From assembly GCA_019339365.1 (NCBI GenBank), contig CP079859.1:3100001-3164000 (forward strand): 64,000 nt of DNA. The letters are read 5' to 3'. Source of the DNA: Vibrio neptunius (GTDB lineage Bacteria; Pseudomonadota; Gammaproteobacteria; Enterobacterales; Vibrionaceae). Shown one piece after another: positions 48,864 to 59,005 of this stretch (the first letter of the stretch is position 1; every line of letters starts with the position of its first letter). Under the pieces are notes generated by a model. It searched no databases. It had not been told where the DNA came from and worked only from the letters and a program-made list of their open reading frames with translations. Made by a program: the position numbers and the translations under genes.

Positions 48864-49851
48864 GTCATCCTCAAGAGTGAGGTACGAGCGAGTTGGGGAT
48901 CTCTTTAAGCGAGTCGAAGCCAGTATGAGATTCCTTACTCCCTCATTCTTCGGTCTAAGGAATGACGCGGATAGTCTCAGTATTTGGGGGACCGAAAGCT
49001 ACTCCCAAATACATAAAAATTGCCTACACCTCTGACTATTGTCATCCTCAAGAGGCAGGTACGAGCGAGTTGGGGATCCCTTGTAGCGTGTCGAAGATGG
49101 GATGAGATTCCCTACTCCCTCATTCTTCGGTCTAAGGAATGACGCGGATAGTCTCAGTATTTGGGGGACCGAAGACTACTCCCAAATACATAAAAATTGC
49201 CTACACCTCTGACTATTGTCATCCTCAAGAGGCAGGTACGAGCGAGTTGGGGATCCCTTGTAGCGTGTCGAAGATGGGATGAGATTCCCTACTCCCTCAT
49301 TCTTCGGTCTAAGGAATGACGCGGATAGTCTCAGTATTTGGGGGACCGAAGACTATTCCCAAATACATAAAAATTGCCTACAACTCTTACTATTGTCATC
49401 CTCAAGAGTGAGGTACGAGCGAGTTGGGGATCCCTTGTAGCGTGTCGAAGCCAGTATGAGATTCCTTACTCCCTCATTCTTCGGTCTACAGAATGACGCG
49501 GATAGTCTCAGTATTTGGGGGACCGAAAGCTACTCCCAAATACATAAAAATTGCCTACAACTCTGACTATTGTCATCCTCAAGAGGCAGGTACGAGCGAG
49601 TTGGGGATCTCTTTAAGCGAGTCGAAGATGGGATGAGATTCCCTACTCCCTCATTCTTCGGTCTACAGAATGACGCGGATAGTCTCAGTATTTGGGGGAC
49701 CGAAAGCTACTCCCAAATACATAAAAATTGCCTACACCTCTGACTATTGTCATCCTCAAGAGGCAGGTACGAGCGAGTTGGGGATCCCTTGTAGCGTGTC
49801 GAAGATGGGATGAGATTCCCTACTCCCTCATTCTTCGGTCTATGGAATGAC
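48864..49851. repeat. Six-copy tandem array of the foldback element, exact 177-bp period
   Basis: Six 103-bp elements begin at 48864, 49041, 49218, 49395, 49572 and 49749, exactly 177 bp apart. The 74-bp spacers are almost identical and each contains a 9-bp hairpin (GTATTTGGG / CCCAAATAC; first at 48980-49012). The elements match those of the 35-kb array and the solo copy, but the spacer does not. The array fills the gap between convergent DUF1853 and pgm. No credible coding frame is present. Confidence 0.93.
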
Positions 49852-49896
49852 AAATCTTTCTCCCGAAGGGCGCAGCCCGTTCCTTGTTTCACAAAA

Positions 49897-49921
49897 AAGG
49901 GCTGACAAATAGTCAGCCCTT
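49897..49921 (-). terminator. Terminator of pgm
   Basis: The 10-bp stem AAGGGCTGAC with loop AAATA is followed on the minus strand by T-rich sequence, 24 bp past the pgm stop. Confidence 0.88.
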
Positions 49922-49944
49922 GATACAACACTTAGTTGTCGAAG

Positions 49945-51591
49945 TTAAAGACCAGCGTCAGCAAATACCTGATTCACGATATCTTGTGCTTCTGCTTCAA
50001 TTTGCTTCAAATGCTCTTCACCTTTAAAGCTCTCACAGTAGATCTTGTAGATATCTTCCGTGCCTGAAGGACGTGCCGCAAACCAGCCGTTATCAGTCGT
50101 GACTTTGAGGCCACCAATCGCAGCCCCGTTGCCAGGCGCGTGGGTCAAGCGAGCAGTGATCGCGTCACCTGCAAGAGTTTCCGCTGTCACCATCGCAGCA
50201 GACAGTTTCTTTAGCACCTCTTTCTGTGGGCCGTTTGCCACAGCCTGAATACGGTTGTATTCAGAAGCACCATGCTTCGCTGCAAGTTCTTCATAGTACT
50301 CTTGAGGGTTCTTACCTGTTACCGCAGTAATTTCAGCAGCTAGAAGACACAGAATGATACCATCTTTATCTGTTGACCATGGCGTACCATCTTTACGTAG
50401 GAAAGAGGCCCCTGCAGACTCTTCACCACCAAAACCAAATTTACCTTCGTAAAGACCATCAACAAACCACTTAAAACCAACCGGGACTTCACACAGTTCG
50501 CGACCAAGATCAGCAACAACGCGATCGATCAATGCACTTGACACCAGAGTCTTACCAACGGCGACATCTTTACCCCACTCTTCACGGTGACGGTATAAAT
50601 AATCAATACACACAGCGAGGAAGTGGTTTGGGTTCATCAAACCTTTTGGTGTAACAATTCCATGACGGTCGTAGTCTGGATCATTGCCAAACGCCAGATC
50701 ATATTCATCTTTTAGCGCTAACAGACCAGCCATTGCGTAAGGAGATGAACAGTCCATACGTACCACGCCGTCTTTATCTAGCGACATAAACTGGAACGAT
50801 GGGTCAATCGCTTCGCTAACCAAAGTCAAATCTAGATTGTAAGCAGAGCCGATTTGTCGCCAGTAGTCGATCCCACTGCCGCCAAGTGGGTCAACCCCGA
50901 TCTTAATATTTGCTTTTTGAATGGCTTCCATGTCAATCACATTCACAAGATCGTCAACGTACGGCTTAACTAAGTCTTTCTCTGAGAAAAGCACTGACGC
51001 TTTTGCTTCAGCTAACGGCATACGCTTAACGCCTTGCAAACCTTCAGCGATCAGGGCATTTGCACGGTCTTGAATCGCTTGTGTCAATTCACCTTCCGCA
51101 GGACCGCCGTGAGTTGGGTTGTACTTAATACCACCATCTTGGGGCGGGTTATGAGACGGTGTAATCACAATACCGTCTGCTTTATCTTGATGTTCAAGGT
51201 TATGAGTCAAAATAGCGTGAGACACACCCGGTGTTGGCGTATAACCGTTGTCTTGCTGAACAACAACTTGAACACCGTTTGCAACCAACACTTCGACAAC
51301 ACTGGAGAACGCTGGTTCTGACAAAGCATGCGTATCTTTGCCTATAAATAGAGGTCCAGTTGTTTGTTTCTCAGCACGTACTTCAGCTATCGCTTGAGCA
51401 ATCGCCAGGATATGGTTTTCGTTGAAAGTAGATTTGTCTGCAGTACCACGATGTCCGGAAGTGCCGAACTCAACTTTGTGATCAGGATTAGCAGGGTCTG
51501 GTTGAAGTAGGAAATAGTTCGAGACAAGTGCAGGGATATTATGCAGATCCTGCTGTTGGGCTTGTTGTCCAGCACGTGGGTGCATCGCCAT
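49945..51591 (-). CDS. pgm: Phosphoglucomutase (alpha-D-glucose specific)
   Basis: Interconverts glucose 1-phosphate and glucose 6-phosphate. 548 residues from the start MAMHPRAGQ, which follows an AAGGATG site; the 11 extra codons up to 51624 are not conserved. The phosphoserine loop [13 protein letters not shown], the metal-binding [10 protein letters not shown], the sugar-binding [10 protein letters not shown] and the phosphate-binding [12 protein letters not shown] are complete. Confidence 0.96.
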   Translation of the reverse strand: MAMHPRAGQQAQQQDLHNIPALVSNYFLLQPDPANPDHKVEFGTSGHRGTADKSTFNENHILAIAQAIAEVRAEKQTTGPLFIGKDTHALSEPAFSSVVEVLVANGVQVVVQQDNGYTPTPGVSHAILTHNLEHQDKADGIVITPSHNPPQDGGIKYNPTHGGPAEGELTQAIQDRANALIAEGLQGVKRMPLAEAKASVLFSEKDLVKPYVDDLVNVIDMEAIQKANIKIGVDPLGGSGIDYWRQIGSAYNLDLTLVSEAIDPSFQFMSLDKDGVVRMDCSSPYAMAGLLALKDEYDLAFGNDPDYDRHGIVTPKGLMNPNHFLAVCIDYLYRHREEWGKDVAVGKTLVSSALIDRVVADLGRELCEVPVGFKWFVDGLYEGKFGFGGEESAGASFLRKDGTPWSTDKDGIILCLLAAEITAVTGKNPQEYYEELAAKHGASEYNRIQAVANGPQKEVLKKLSAAMVTAETLAGDAITARLTHAPGNGAAIGGLKVTTDNGWFAARPSGTEDIYKIYCESFKGEEHLKQIEAEAQDIVNQVFADAGL

Positions 51592-51620
51592 TTTGACATC
51601 CTTTATAAAAATGTTCAGAA

Positions 51621-51667
51621 GCAAAAAACCTCATAATAACCAGCACTGTTTGAACATTATGAGGTTT
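51621..51667 (-). terminator. Terminator of seqA
   Basis: A 12-bp stem (AAACCTCATAAT / ATTATGAGGTTT) with an 18-base loop and a T6 run on the minus strand, just past the seqA stop and 34 bp before pgm. Confidence 0.8.
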
Positions 51668-51679
51668 AAATCAGAATTC

Positions 51680-52222
51680 TTAGATTGAGTTAGTGACCTT
51701 CTCAATAAGGTCGGCAGGAAAATTCATTCTCGCCATCAACTGGTCAACCATCTGGCGCTTTCTACTGGTGTTGTTATTGGTAATCACCCAGAAAGGCGAA
51801 CCGGGAATCGCTTTAGGCTTTGTCGTGTTACCACTCTCCAAGAGAGTTTGCTCATTGTTAGCAAAATAAACACGCTTTCGGCCTTTTACTTGAGTTGCTT
51901 CGGAAAATCCCTGCGGGTCAATGCGGTTCAACGTCGACAATACCAACATGAATCTGTCGATGGCTTTTTTCAGCCCCGCAAACTCATCAGATATCAGCAG
52001 CGAGCGCATTGCTTTGACGCTGTCTACTTTTTCTTCTTTGGCTGCATCACGGCTAACCACGATTCCTGTGGGCTGTACTGCTGACACAACCGACGCTGAT
52101 TGTTGACTCTGCTTATCAACCACGAGAAGACGACGTAAGATGTCGGATGCACTTTCACCGATGTGTTGGGTTTGACCTGCGATGTAACGGTATAGATCCT
52201 CATCAACCTCAATTGTTTTCAT
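51680..52222 (-). CDS. seqA: Negative modulator of replication initiation SeqA
   Basis: Binds hemimethylated GATC sites and sequesters new origins. 180 residues. The N-terminal oligomerisation domain (MKTIEVDEDLYRYIAGQT) and the C-terminal DNA-binding domain (GRKRVYFANNEQTLL, NNNTSRKRQMVDQLM) are intact. Divergent from ybfF, as in E. coli. Confidence 0.96.
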   Translation of the reverse strand: MKTIEVDEDLYRYIAGQTQHIGESASDILRRLLVVDKQSQQSASVVSAVQPTGIVVSRDAAKEEKVDSVKAMRSLLISDEFAGLKKAIDRFMLVLSTLNRIDPQGFSEATQVKGRKRVYFANNEQTLLESGNTTKPKAIPGSPFWVITNNNTSRKRQMVDQLMARMNFPADLIEKVTNSI

Positions 52223-52363
52223 TCGCTTTTCACAATCTCTATGTTTAAACTCTGTGGGATTATATACCCAAGTCCCCTCAATATGCGAGTTCCAGATTTG
52301 CTATCTGAAGCAGATTAATGGTCGAATGAGGCGCTACGTTAAACCAGTCACGAATAGAGTAAA

Positions 52364-53128
52364 ATGTCACAACTGCTCAACTATAAAATCGAAGGTGAGG
52401 GTCACACCATAGTTTTGATCCACGGCTTATTTGGTAGCTTAGATAACCTTGGTTTGCTCGCCCGAGATTTGCGCCAAGATTTTCAGGTCGTTAGCGTTGA
52501 TCTGCGCAACCATGGCATGTCTTTTCAAGCTCCTGAACATAACTACGAGTTGATGGCGCAAGATGTGTTTGCCACCCTGCAACATCTCAACCTCAAACGC
52601 TACATTCTGATTGGCCATTCGATGGGCGGCAAGGTCGCCATCAAATTGGCAGAACTGGCTCAAACTCACGTCGAAAAATTACTGGTTTTGGACATGGCGC
52701 CGGTGGCTTACAGTCAAAGTCGGCATGACAATGTTTTTGCTGGCCTCAAAGCCGTACTTAAGCACAAACCAACGTCTCGGAGACAAGCGCTCGAGATCCT
52801 TGCTCAGCACATTGAAATCGAAGGTGTTAGGCAGTTTCTTAGCAAGTCTTTGTATCACAACGGGGAGCACTTAGAATGGCGTTTCAACGTCTCCAGCTTA
52901 TGGGACAATTATTCACAAATTTTAGGTTGGAATCCCATCGATAAAATTACCACTCCTACCCTATTGGTCAAAGGTGGCAATTCAGACTATCTAACAGCAG
53001 AGCATCAGGAAAAAGTGCAACACCAGTTCACTAATGTAAAAGCTCATGTGATTGCGAATACTGGCCACTGGTTACATGCAGAAAAACCCCAAGAAGTTCT
53101 CCGCGCGATACGCAAATTTATCACTTAA
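52364..53128 (+). CDS. ybfF: Alpha/beta esterase YbfF
   Basis: 254-residue esterase with an HGLFGSLDNLG oxyanion loop, the nucleophile elbow GHSMGGKVA, and the histidine in NTGHWLHAEKP; the Asp lies in VKGGNSDYL. E. coli YbfF hydrolyses short acyl esters and acyl-CoA in vitro; the physiological substrate is unknown. Divergent from seqA with about 140 bp between. Confidence 0.92.
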   Translation: MSQLLNYKIEGEGHTIVLIHGLFGSLDNLGLLARDLRQDFQVVSVDLRNHGMSFQAPEHNYELMAQDVFATLQHLNLKRYILIGHSMGGKVAIKLAELAQTHVEKLLVLDMAPVAYSQSRHDNVFAGLKAVLKHKPTSRRQALEILAQHIEIEGVRQFLSKSLYHNGEHLEWRFNVSSLWDNYSQILGWNPIDKITTPTLLVKGGNSDYLTAEHQEKVQHQFTNVKAHVIANTGHWLHAEKPQEVLRAIRKFIT

Positions 53129-53222
53129 AAACAGAATGAGAGATCGGTTGCTCCCAACCCGTTAACTTTGTCTTACAAGAGTGGTATAGTTCGGCGCAAG
53201 TAATTCGGCATAAAGGGATCCC

Positions 53223-53444
53223 ATGCTCTACGACTACATGAACATGATCGAGTCAATTGGTCTCGACCTTCTTTTCGCGTCTATCTTTTTTCTAATCGGT
53301 ATGGCGATCAAAGATGTGTTAAAGGCAGGCAACGTTCCTCCTTTTGGTCGTCGCATTGTATGGTTGGTTCTATTCCTTGGTTGTGCTGGATTTATCGCCA
53401 AAGGCATTATTCAGATTAGCTGGGAAGGTGGCGGTATCGGCTGA
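53223..53444 (+). CDS. DUF2788 small membrane protein
   Basis: 73 residues with two transmembrane helices (LDLLFASIFFLIGMAI; IVWLVLFLGCAGFIA) joined by a short loop with PPFGRR. DUF2788, of unknown function. Lies just upstream of fldA (44 bp) on the same strand, so probably cotranscribed. Confidence 0.8.
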   Translation: MLYDYMNMIESIGLDLLFASIFFLIGMAIKDVLKAGNVPPFGRRIVWLVLFLGCAGFIAKGIIQISWEGGGIG

Positions 53445-53488
53445 TATCAACCGAGCCCACAACAGAAATTAGTAAAGGTAACGAATCT

Positions 53489-54022
53489 ATGGCAAGTGTA
53501 GGCATCTTCTTTGGTAGCGACACAGGTAACACTGAAGCTGTTGCAAAGATGATTCAAAAGCAACTAGGTAAACAACTGGTTCACGTTCAAGATATCGCGA
53601 AAAGCAGCAAAGAAGATATCGATAACTTCGATCTTCTGCTTCTAGGTATCCCAACTTGGTATTACGGTGAAGCACAGTGTGACTGGGATGATTTCTTCCC
53701 AGAACTAGAGCAAATCGACTTTTCAACCAAGCTTGTTGCTATCTTTGGCTGTGGTGACCAAGAAGATTACGCTGAGTACTTCTGTGACGCAATGGGCACA
53801 GTCCGTGATATCGTCGAAGCCAAAGGCGGTACGATCCTAGGCCACACGTCAACGGAAGGTTATGAGTTTGAAGCATCCAAAGGTCTGGTTGAAGGTGATG
53901 ACAGCCAGTTTGTTGGCTTATGTGTTGACGAAGATCGTCAGCCAGAACTCACTGACGAACGCGTAACTAACTGGTGTAAGCAGATTCACGAAGAAATGTG
54001 TTTGGCTGAATTAGAAGGCTAA
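53489..54022 (+). CDS. fldA: Flavodoxin
   Basis: FMN-binding electron carrier, long-chain type, 177 residues. The phosphate loop IFFGSDTGNTEAVA and the isoalloxazine-stacking regions (PTWYYGEAQCDWDDF; FGCGDQEDYAEYF) are present. It serves reductive enzymes such as IspG and biotin synthase. GTAAAGGTAACG lies upstream. The DUF2788-fldA-DUF4442-fur neighbourhood fits the frequent closeness of fldA and fur. Confidence 0.96.
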   Translation: MASVGIFFGSDTGNTEAVAKMIQKQLGKQLVHVQDIAKSSKEDIDNFDLLLLGIPTWYYGEAQCDWDDFFPELEQIDFSTKLVAIFGCGDQEDYAEYFCDAMGTVRDIVEAKGGTILGHTSTEGYEFEASKGLVEGDDSQFVGLCVDEDRQPELTDERVTNWCKQIHEEMCLAELEG

Positions 54023-54034
54023 AACAAAGATTTG

Positions 54035-54057
54035 AAAACCTCCCCAGTGGAGGTTTT
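54035..54057. terminator. Bidirectional terminator between fldA and the DUF4442 gene
   Basis: The 9-bp stem AAAACCTCC with loop CCAGT and a T7 tail lies between the convergent stops. Confidence 0.88.
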
Positions 54058-54058
54058 T

Positions 54059-54565
54059 TTATGCGATTTGCTCCTCGGTATCATCCTCTTCCCGGTACTG
54101 TGGCTTTTTACGCACATAGAGTTTACGCTGAACTTCAGACACAACGTTACCGCTCCTGTCTTTGACATAGATGACAAACTCAGGAAAACATTTATCACCA
54201 TTGGATGTCTTATGTAGGATATCGTCCAGCAAGTCTTGAGGAACGATGAAATCCGCGTAGAGATCACTTTGTCCTGGCTTAATGAAGTTAATACTCGCTT
54301 CCTTATCCCATACATAATAGTGCTCTCCCAAGATCCCCATCAGCATTAATGAATAAACAGGATCGGTTAAAGAAAAAATACTGCCACCATACTGAGTACG
54401 ATTGGCATTTTTATTCCACCAGCGAAGTTTGAGTTTCATTTTGACCTGACGAAAATCGTCGCTTATTGAAATAATCCTGATCCCAGCCCCCCAAAATGGA
54501 GGCCAGATATTGAGGGCAAACTTTACGATTCCAGGTTTGTATATTTTTGCCAGTGATTTATTCAT
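54059..54565 (-). CDS. DUF4442 hotdog-fold protein
   Basis: 168 residues, DUF4442, a hotdog-fold group related to acyl-CoA thioesterases. The central helix segment YGGSIFSLTDPVYSLMLMG-ILG matches the family. The tail (KPQYREEDDTEEQ) is charged. Thioesterase activity is inferred from the fold only. Divergent from fur. Confidence 0.78.
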   Translation of the reverse strand: MNKSLAKIYKPGIVKFALNIWPPFWGAGIRIISISDDFRQVKMKLKLRWWNKNANRTQYGGSIFSLTDPVYSLMLMGILGEHYYVWDKEASINFIKPGQSDLYADFIVPQDLLDDILHKTSNGDKCFPEFVIYVKDRSGNVVSEVQRKLYVRKKPQYREEDDTEEQIA

Positions 54566-54714
54566 TCTTTCGTCCCTGAAAATAGAGTCTTCATAACAAG
54601 ATGTTAATCAATTGTAACTGGTCTGATGTGTTTTATCAGTGACGCTACACGTGTTTAGAAAAAAATACTAGTAACCCTTTGAAGTTCGTGGTTTATTGTT
54701 ACCTTGTACTGCCC

Positions 54715-54734
54715 TATAATGATAGGAATAATGA
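54715..54734 (+). promoter_or_regulatory. fur promoter -10 with overlapping Fur-box-like sequence
   Basis: TATAAT at 54715-54720 is a perfect -10 box. It runs into ATAATGATAGGAATAATGA, which resembles the Fur box (repeats of NATWAT). This would allow Fur to repress its own gene, as in many bacteria. The -35 box (TTTATT, 17 bp away) is weak. Confidence 0.5.
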
Positions 54735-54772
54735 ATTCTGTTAATTACCGCAGATCATCAACAGGAAAGTTT

Positions 54773-55222
54773 ATGTCAGACAACAACCAAGCTCTTAAGG
54801 ACGCTGGTCTTAAAGTTACACTTCCGAGACTGAAGATTTTAGAAGTACTCCAGCAACCGGAATGCCAACATATCAGCGCTGAAGAACTGTATAAAAAGCT
54901 TATTGATCTTGGTGAAGAGATCGGGCTAGCGACAGTTTACCGAGTTCTGAACCAATTTGATGACGCAGGTATTGTCACTCGCCACCACTTTGAAGGCGGT
55001 AAATCAGTTTTTGAACTATCCACTCAGCATCATCATGACCATTTGGTTTGTCTAGACTGCGGTGAAGTTATCGAGTTTGCTGATGACATCATTGAAGAGC
55101 GACAGAAAGAAATTGCAAAGCAGTACAATGTCATTCTGACAAACCACAGTTTGTATCTTTACGGTAAGTGTGCGGACGGCAGTTGTCGTGATAACCCCGA
55201 TGCGCATAAACTGAAAAAATAG
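54773..55222 (+). CDS. fur: Ferric uptake regulator Fur
   Basis: Iron-responsive repressor, 149 residues from the start MSDNNQALKDAG, which has an AGGAAAG site. The winged helix (LKVTLPRLKILEVLQQ to GLATVYRVLNQFDDAGIV) and the metal sites (HHHDHLVCLDCGEVIEF; CADGSCRDN) are present. The longer frame from 54704 covers the promoter and is not conserved. Confidence 0.96.
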   Translation: MSDNNQALKDAGLKVTLPRLKILEVLQQPECQHISAEELYKKLIDLGEEIGLATVYRVLNQFDDAGIVTRHHFEGGKSVFELSTQHHHDHLVCLDCGEVIEFADDIIEERQKEIAKQYNVILTNHSLYLYGKCADGSCRDNPDAHKLKK

Positions 55223-55282
55223 TCGATCACAGCATTGCTTATAGATAGTGATCAGCTTCTTTTAAACAAATAGATTCGACAA

Positions 55283-55310
55283 AAAAAGCCAGTCATTTGA
55301 CTGGCTTTTT
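55283..55310. terminator. Bidirectional terminator between fur and glnS
   Basis: A perfect 12-bp stem AAAAAGCCAGTC with loop ATTT and T-runs on both strands between convergent stops. Confidence 0.92.
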
Positions 55311-55319
55311 GTTTAGCAA

Positions 55320-56990
55320 TTATTTCGCTTCAATTTTAGCCCACGTATCTCTTAGGCCAACCGTACGATTAAATACCAATGCTTCTGGTTTTGAATCTTT
55401 AACATCTGCACAGAAATAACCCATACGCTCAAACTGATAGCCTTTTTCTACCTCAGCGTTGGCTAAACTTGGTTCAACAAAACCATTAAGCTTAGCGAGT
55501 GATTCTGGATTGATTGTTTCTGCGAAGTTGTCCGCTGCTGCAGGGTTAGGCACAGTGAATAGACGGTCATACAGGCGTATCTCAGCAGGCAAACCTTTAT
55601 CAGCGGATACCCAGTGGATTACACCTTTCACTTTGCGGCCGTCTTCTGGATTCTTGCCCAATGTGTCTGCATCGTAGCTACAAAAGATAGTGGTAATATT
55701 ACCTTCTGCATCTTTCTCGATACGCTCTGCTTTGATCACGTAAGCACCACGTAGACGTACTTCTTTGCCCAGAACCAAACGCTTGTACTTCTTGTTCGCC
55801 TCTTCACGGAAGTCTTCGCGCTCAATCCAAACTTCGCGGGTGAACGGTACTTCACGTTCGCCCATCTCAGGTTTGTTTGGATGATTTGCCACAGTCAAAG
55901 ACTCTACTTTACCTTGTTCAAAGTTCTCGATGACGATCTTAACCGGATCGAGCACCGCCATTGCGCGAGGTGCGTTTTCGTTCAGATCATCTCGAATGCA
56001 AGATTCGAGTGAACTCATCTCAATCATGTTGTCTTGCTTAGTCACACCAATGCGTTTACAGAACTCACGAATAGAAGCAGGGGTGAAGCCACGACGACGT
56101 AGACCAGAAATTGTCGGCATACGTGGATCATCCCAACCATTCACTAAATTCTCAGTGACAAGTTGGTTTAGCTTACGCTTAGACATCACCGTGTATTCAA
56201 GGTTTAGACGACTAAACTCGTACTGGCGAGGCTGGCAATCAATGGTGATGTTTTCTAGCACCCAATCATACAGGCGACGGTTATCTTGGAACTCCAATGT
56301 ACACAGTGAGTGTGTAATGCCTTCTAGTGCATCTGAAATACAGTGTGTGAAGTCGTACATTGGATAAATGCACCACTTATCACCCGTTTGATGGTGCTCT
56401 GCAAAACGAACACGATATAGGACCGGATCACGCAGCACAATGAAAGATGATGCGAGGTCAATCTTAGCACGCAGACACGCCTTGCCCTCTTCGAAACCAC
56501 CAGCGCGCATTTTTTCAAATAGCGCTAAGTTTTCTTCTACACTACGGTCACGGTAAGGACTTGGTTTACCCGGCTGCGTCAATGTGCCTCGGTATTCGCG
56601 GATCTGCTCAGGACTTAGCTCTTCAACATACGCTAAGCCTTTCTCAATTAATTCAACAGCGTACCCGTAAAGCTTATCGAAGTAGTTTGATGAGTAACAA
56701 ACCTCATCGCTCCACTCAAAGCCCAACCAGCTCACATCATTCTTGATAGACTCAACGTATTCGACGTCTTCTTTTTCCGGGTTAGTGTCATCAAAACGAA
56801 GATTACACTGTCCCTGATAGTCCTGAGCAATACCAAAGTTTAAACAAATTGATTTAGCGTGACCGATATGCAGGTAACCGTTGGGTTCCGGCGGGAAACG
56901 AGTATGCACGCTAGTGTGTTTGCCATCCGCTAAATCTTTATCGATGATTTGGCGAATGAAGTTCGATGGACGAGCCTCAGCTTCACTCAT
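55320..56990 (-). CDS. glnS: Glutaminyl-tRNA synthetase
   Basis: Class I aminoacyl-tRNA synthetase charging tRNAGln, 556 residues. HIGH motif in [17 protein letters not shown]-type motif as VMSKRKL. The C-terminal anticodon-binding beta-barrels ([20 protein letters not shown]) are complete. It is followed upstream by an AT-rich gap of about 200 bp with only the nagE terminator. Confidence 0.97.
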   Translation of the reverse strand: MSEAEARPSNFIRQIIDKDLADGKHTSVHTRFPPEPNGYLHIGHAKSICLNFGIAQDYQGQCNLRFDDTNPEKEDVEYVESIKNDVSWLGFEWSDEVCYSSNYFDKLYGYAVELIEKGLAYVEELSPEQIREYRGTLTQPGKPSPYRDRSVEENLALFEKMRAGGFEEGKACLRAKIDLASSFIVLRDPVLYRVRFAEHHQTGDKWCIYPMYDFTHCISDALEGITHSLCTLEFQDNRRLYDWVLENITIDCQPRQYEFSRLNLEYTVMSKRKLNQLVTENLVNGWDDPRMPTISGLRRRGFTPASIREFCKRIGVTKQDNMIEMSSLESCIRDDLNENAPRAMAVLDPVKIVIENFEQGKVESLTVANHPNKPEMGEREVPFTREVWIEREDFREEANKKYKRLVLGKEVRLRGAYVIKAERIEKDAEGNITTIFCSYDADTLGKNPEDGRKVKGVIHWVSADKGLPAEIRLYDRLFTVPNPAAADNFAETINPESLAKLNGFVEPSLANAEVEKGYQFERMGYFCADVKDSKPEALVFNRTVGLRDTWAKIEAK

Positions 56991-57199
56991 CTATAGCACC
57001 TCAATTATTCAGTATTGTCAGAGAAAATAGCGTTTGAATGCGCAATATACGCCTCCAAACATATAGCGATCAATGATCCACAATTCTTTGCAATTACACA
57101 ACTATAACCGGGCTTTATTTGGCAAATAATCTATCGATACTTGCATAAAGGGCTCGCTTTGTTCATGAAAGCAGCAAATTGACTCATTGATTACCAAAA

Positions 57200-57224
57200 A
57201 AAAGACCTCCAATTATGGAGGTCT
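57200..57224 (-). terminator. Terminator of nagE
   Basis: The stem AGACCTCC / GGAGGTCT with a 6-base loop is followed on the minus strand by a T-run (A-run 57196-57202), 28 bp past the nagE stop. Confidence 0.85.
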
Positions 57225-57251
57225 CAATCTGTTTAGTGAGTATTACGTTTA

Positions 57252-58826
57252 TTATGGCAATTTAACGTCTGACAAATCTTCATTGATGCCGATCGCTTTC
57301 ATTTCACCGGCAACGATCTCTGCCAATGGGCCCAGAATAACTTGTAGATTATTTTCACCCAACTTCACGACACCTTTCGCGCCCAGTTTCTTAAGCACTT
57401 CTTCATTCGCAACAGAGCGATCTTTCAGTGTCAAACGCAGACGCGTAATACACGCATCAATCGTTGTTAAGTTCTCATGACCGCCAAGCGCTTTTAGATA
57501 CTGACGAGCTAAGTCCCCTTTGCCTGCATCACCACTCTTTGCAACCGCCATTTTGGTATCATCGTCTTCGCGACCAGGGGACTTGAGGTCAAACGCACGA
57601 ATTGCAAAGGTGAAGGTGAAGAAGTATAGAGCACCGAAACCTAGGCCGATAAGTAGCAGAATGACCGGCTTCGTCGCTAGACCCCAGTTTAGTACAAAGT
57701 CGATTAGACCCGCTGAGAAACCGAAACCATGCAGTGTACCAAACATGTTCGCTACAACCAGTGACAAGCCAGTGAATACGGCGTGAATGGCATACAATGC
57801 GGGCGCTAGGAAAACAAACATGAACTCTAGAGGTTCAGTGATACCTGTAAGGAAAGAACAGAAACCAACAGAGAACAACGCACCGCCCACTTGGCTGCGC
57901 TTTTCAGCTGGCGCGGCTAGGTACATTGCAAGTGCAGCCCCAGGTAGACCAAACATCATGACAGGGAAGAAACCGTTCATGAATACACCAGCGCTCTTAT
58001 CGCCGCCGAAGAAACGGTTTAGATCACCAGACTTGATAGTTTCAGTCACTTCTTTCACTGTTGCTGTAATTTCTGGTGTTACAGAATTAGCAAATTCGAA
58101 GGTGTGAGTCTGGCCTGCAGTTAGAGTCTTAGCAATGTATGGGTCCACACACAGCTGCTGCAGAGAAGGAAGCGCTTGACCTGCAGCCTGAGCACTTGTC
58201 ACCAACACTTCTTGACATGTGCCCATACCAAACCAGAAGTAAGAGTTAAGTACATGGTGAAGACCAACAGGGATTAGCGCACGGTTTAGGGTACCGTAGA
58301 CAAACTGGCCAATCGCACCAGAAGTAGAAACTGCGTGCGCCAATGTATCTAGGCCACCCTGAATCGTTGGCCACACAACGCCAGAAATAGCACCCGCAAC
58401 AACTGCGAATAGACCAGCCATGATAGGTACAAGACGTTTACCTGCAAAGAATGCCAGCCACTCTGGAAGACGGGTTGCATGGAAAGCATTGTATGAGTGA
58501 CCTGCAATGATACCCGCGAAAATACCACCGAAGAATGACATGTTAACTGAAGCATCGATTGTCGTTGCTGTGGCAGTTAGAACAAAGTAAGCAACCGCAC
58601 CTGCTAGACCCGCAGCACCGGAGCCATCTTTAGACAGGCCAATCGCGATACCTAGGCCGAATAGCAACGGCAGGTTACTAAAGATTGCGTTACCGGCTTG
58701 CGCCATGAACGCAATATTAAGAAGGTCTGGTTGACCCAAGCGTAAGAGCAAAGCCGCAACTGGAAGCGTTGCGATAGGTAGCATAAGAGCTTTACCTAAC
58801 TTTTGCGCATATCCAAGAACATTCAC
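57252..58826 (-). CDS. nagE: PTS N-acetylglucosamine transporter, IIC-IIB
   Basis: Imports and phosphorylates N-acetylglucosamine. 524 residues: a membrane IIC domain (about 1-400, with TGITEPLEFMFVFLAP) and a IIB domain with the phosphocysteine in TIDACITRLRLTL. It lacks the IIA domain that E. coli NagE carries at its C-terminus, so it must take phosphate from a separate IIA such as Crr. Divergent from nagA-nagC, with shared control region. Confidence 0.94.
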   Translation of the reverse strand: MNVLGYAQKLGKALMLPIATLPVAALLLRLGQPDLLNIAFMAQAGNAIFSNLPLLFGLGIAIGLSKDGSGAAGLAGAVAYFVLTATATTIDASVNMSFFGGIFAGIIAGHSYNAFHATRLPEWLAFFAGKRLVPIMAGLFAVVAGAISGVVWPTIQGGLDTLAHAVSTSGAIGQFVYGTLNRALIPVGLHHVLNSYFWFGMGTCQEVLVTSAQAAGQALPSLQQLCVDPYIAKTLTAGQTHTFEFANSVTPEITATVKEVTETIKSGDLNRFFGGDKSAGVFMNGFFPVMMFGLPGAALAMYLAAPAEKRSQVGGALFSVGFCSFLTGITEPLEFMFVFLAPALYAIHAVFTGLSLVVANMFGTLHGFGFSAGLIDFVLNWGLATKPVILLLIGLGFGALYFFTFTFAIRAFDLKSPGREDDDTKMAVAKSGDAGKGDLARQYLKALGGHENLTTIDACITRLRLTLKDRSVANEEVLKKLGAKGVVKLGENNLQVILGPLAEIVAGEMKAIGINEDLSDVKLP

Positions 58827-58869
58827 CTTAAGTTCCCCCTATAGGATTTTTGTATTTTGTATGAGCAAC

Positions 58870-58890
58870 TTATTTTAGTCGCTCAATTTA
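58870..58890. promoter_or_regulatory. Candidate NagC operator, nagE side
   Basis: TTATTTTAGTCGCTCAATTT (20 of 21 bases shown) has the AT-rich half-sites and spacing of NagC operators. It lies 44 bp upstream of the nagE start. Confidence 0.5.
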
Positions 58891-58944
58891 GTCCTGCTCA
58901 GTTTATGTCATTAATTTTGTCCCGCAAATTAAAACCTTATCAAT

Positions 58945-58960
58945 TGTGATCATAATCACC
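58945..58960. promoter_or_regulatory. CRP-cAMP site in the nagE-nagA region
   Basis: TGTGA-TCATAA-TCACC matches the CRP consensus TGTGA-N6-TCACA in nine of ten positions. It lies between the two candidate NagC operators, as in the E. coli nagE-nagB region. Confidence 0.72.
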
Positions 58961-59005
58961 AGAAAATCTGGCGATTCGAGGATTTTGCTAGCGAGATCAT
59001 AAAAC

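Noticed and set aside
48864..49851. CRISPR array
   Set aside because: The period is far too long, the repeats are 103 bp, the spacers are nearly identical to each other, and no cas gene is near.
54019..54315. Open frame opposite the DUF4442 gene region with 98 codons
   Set aside because: It is on the same strand but another frame than the DUF4442 gene and crosses the fldA terminator.
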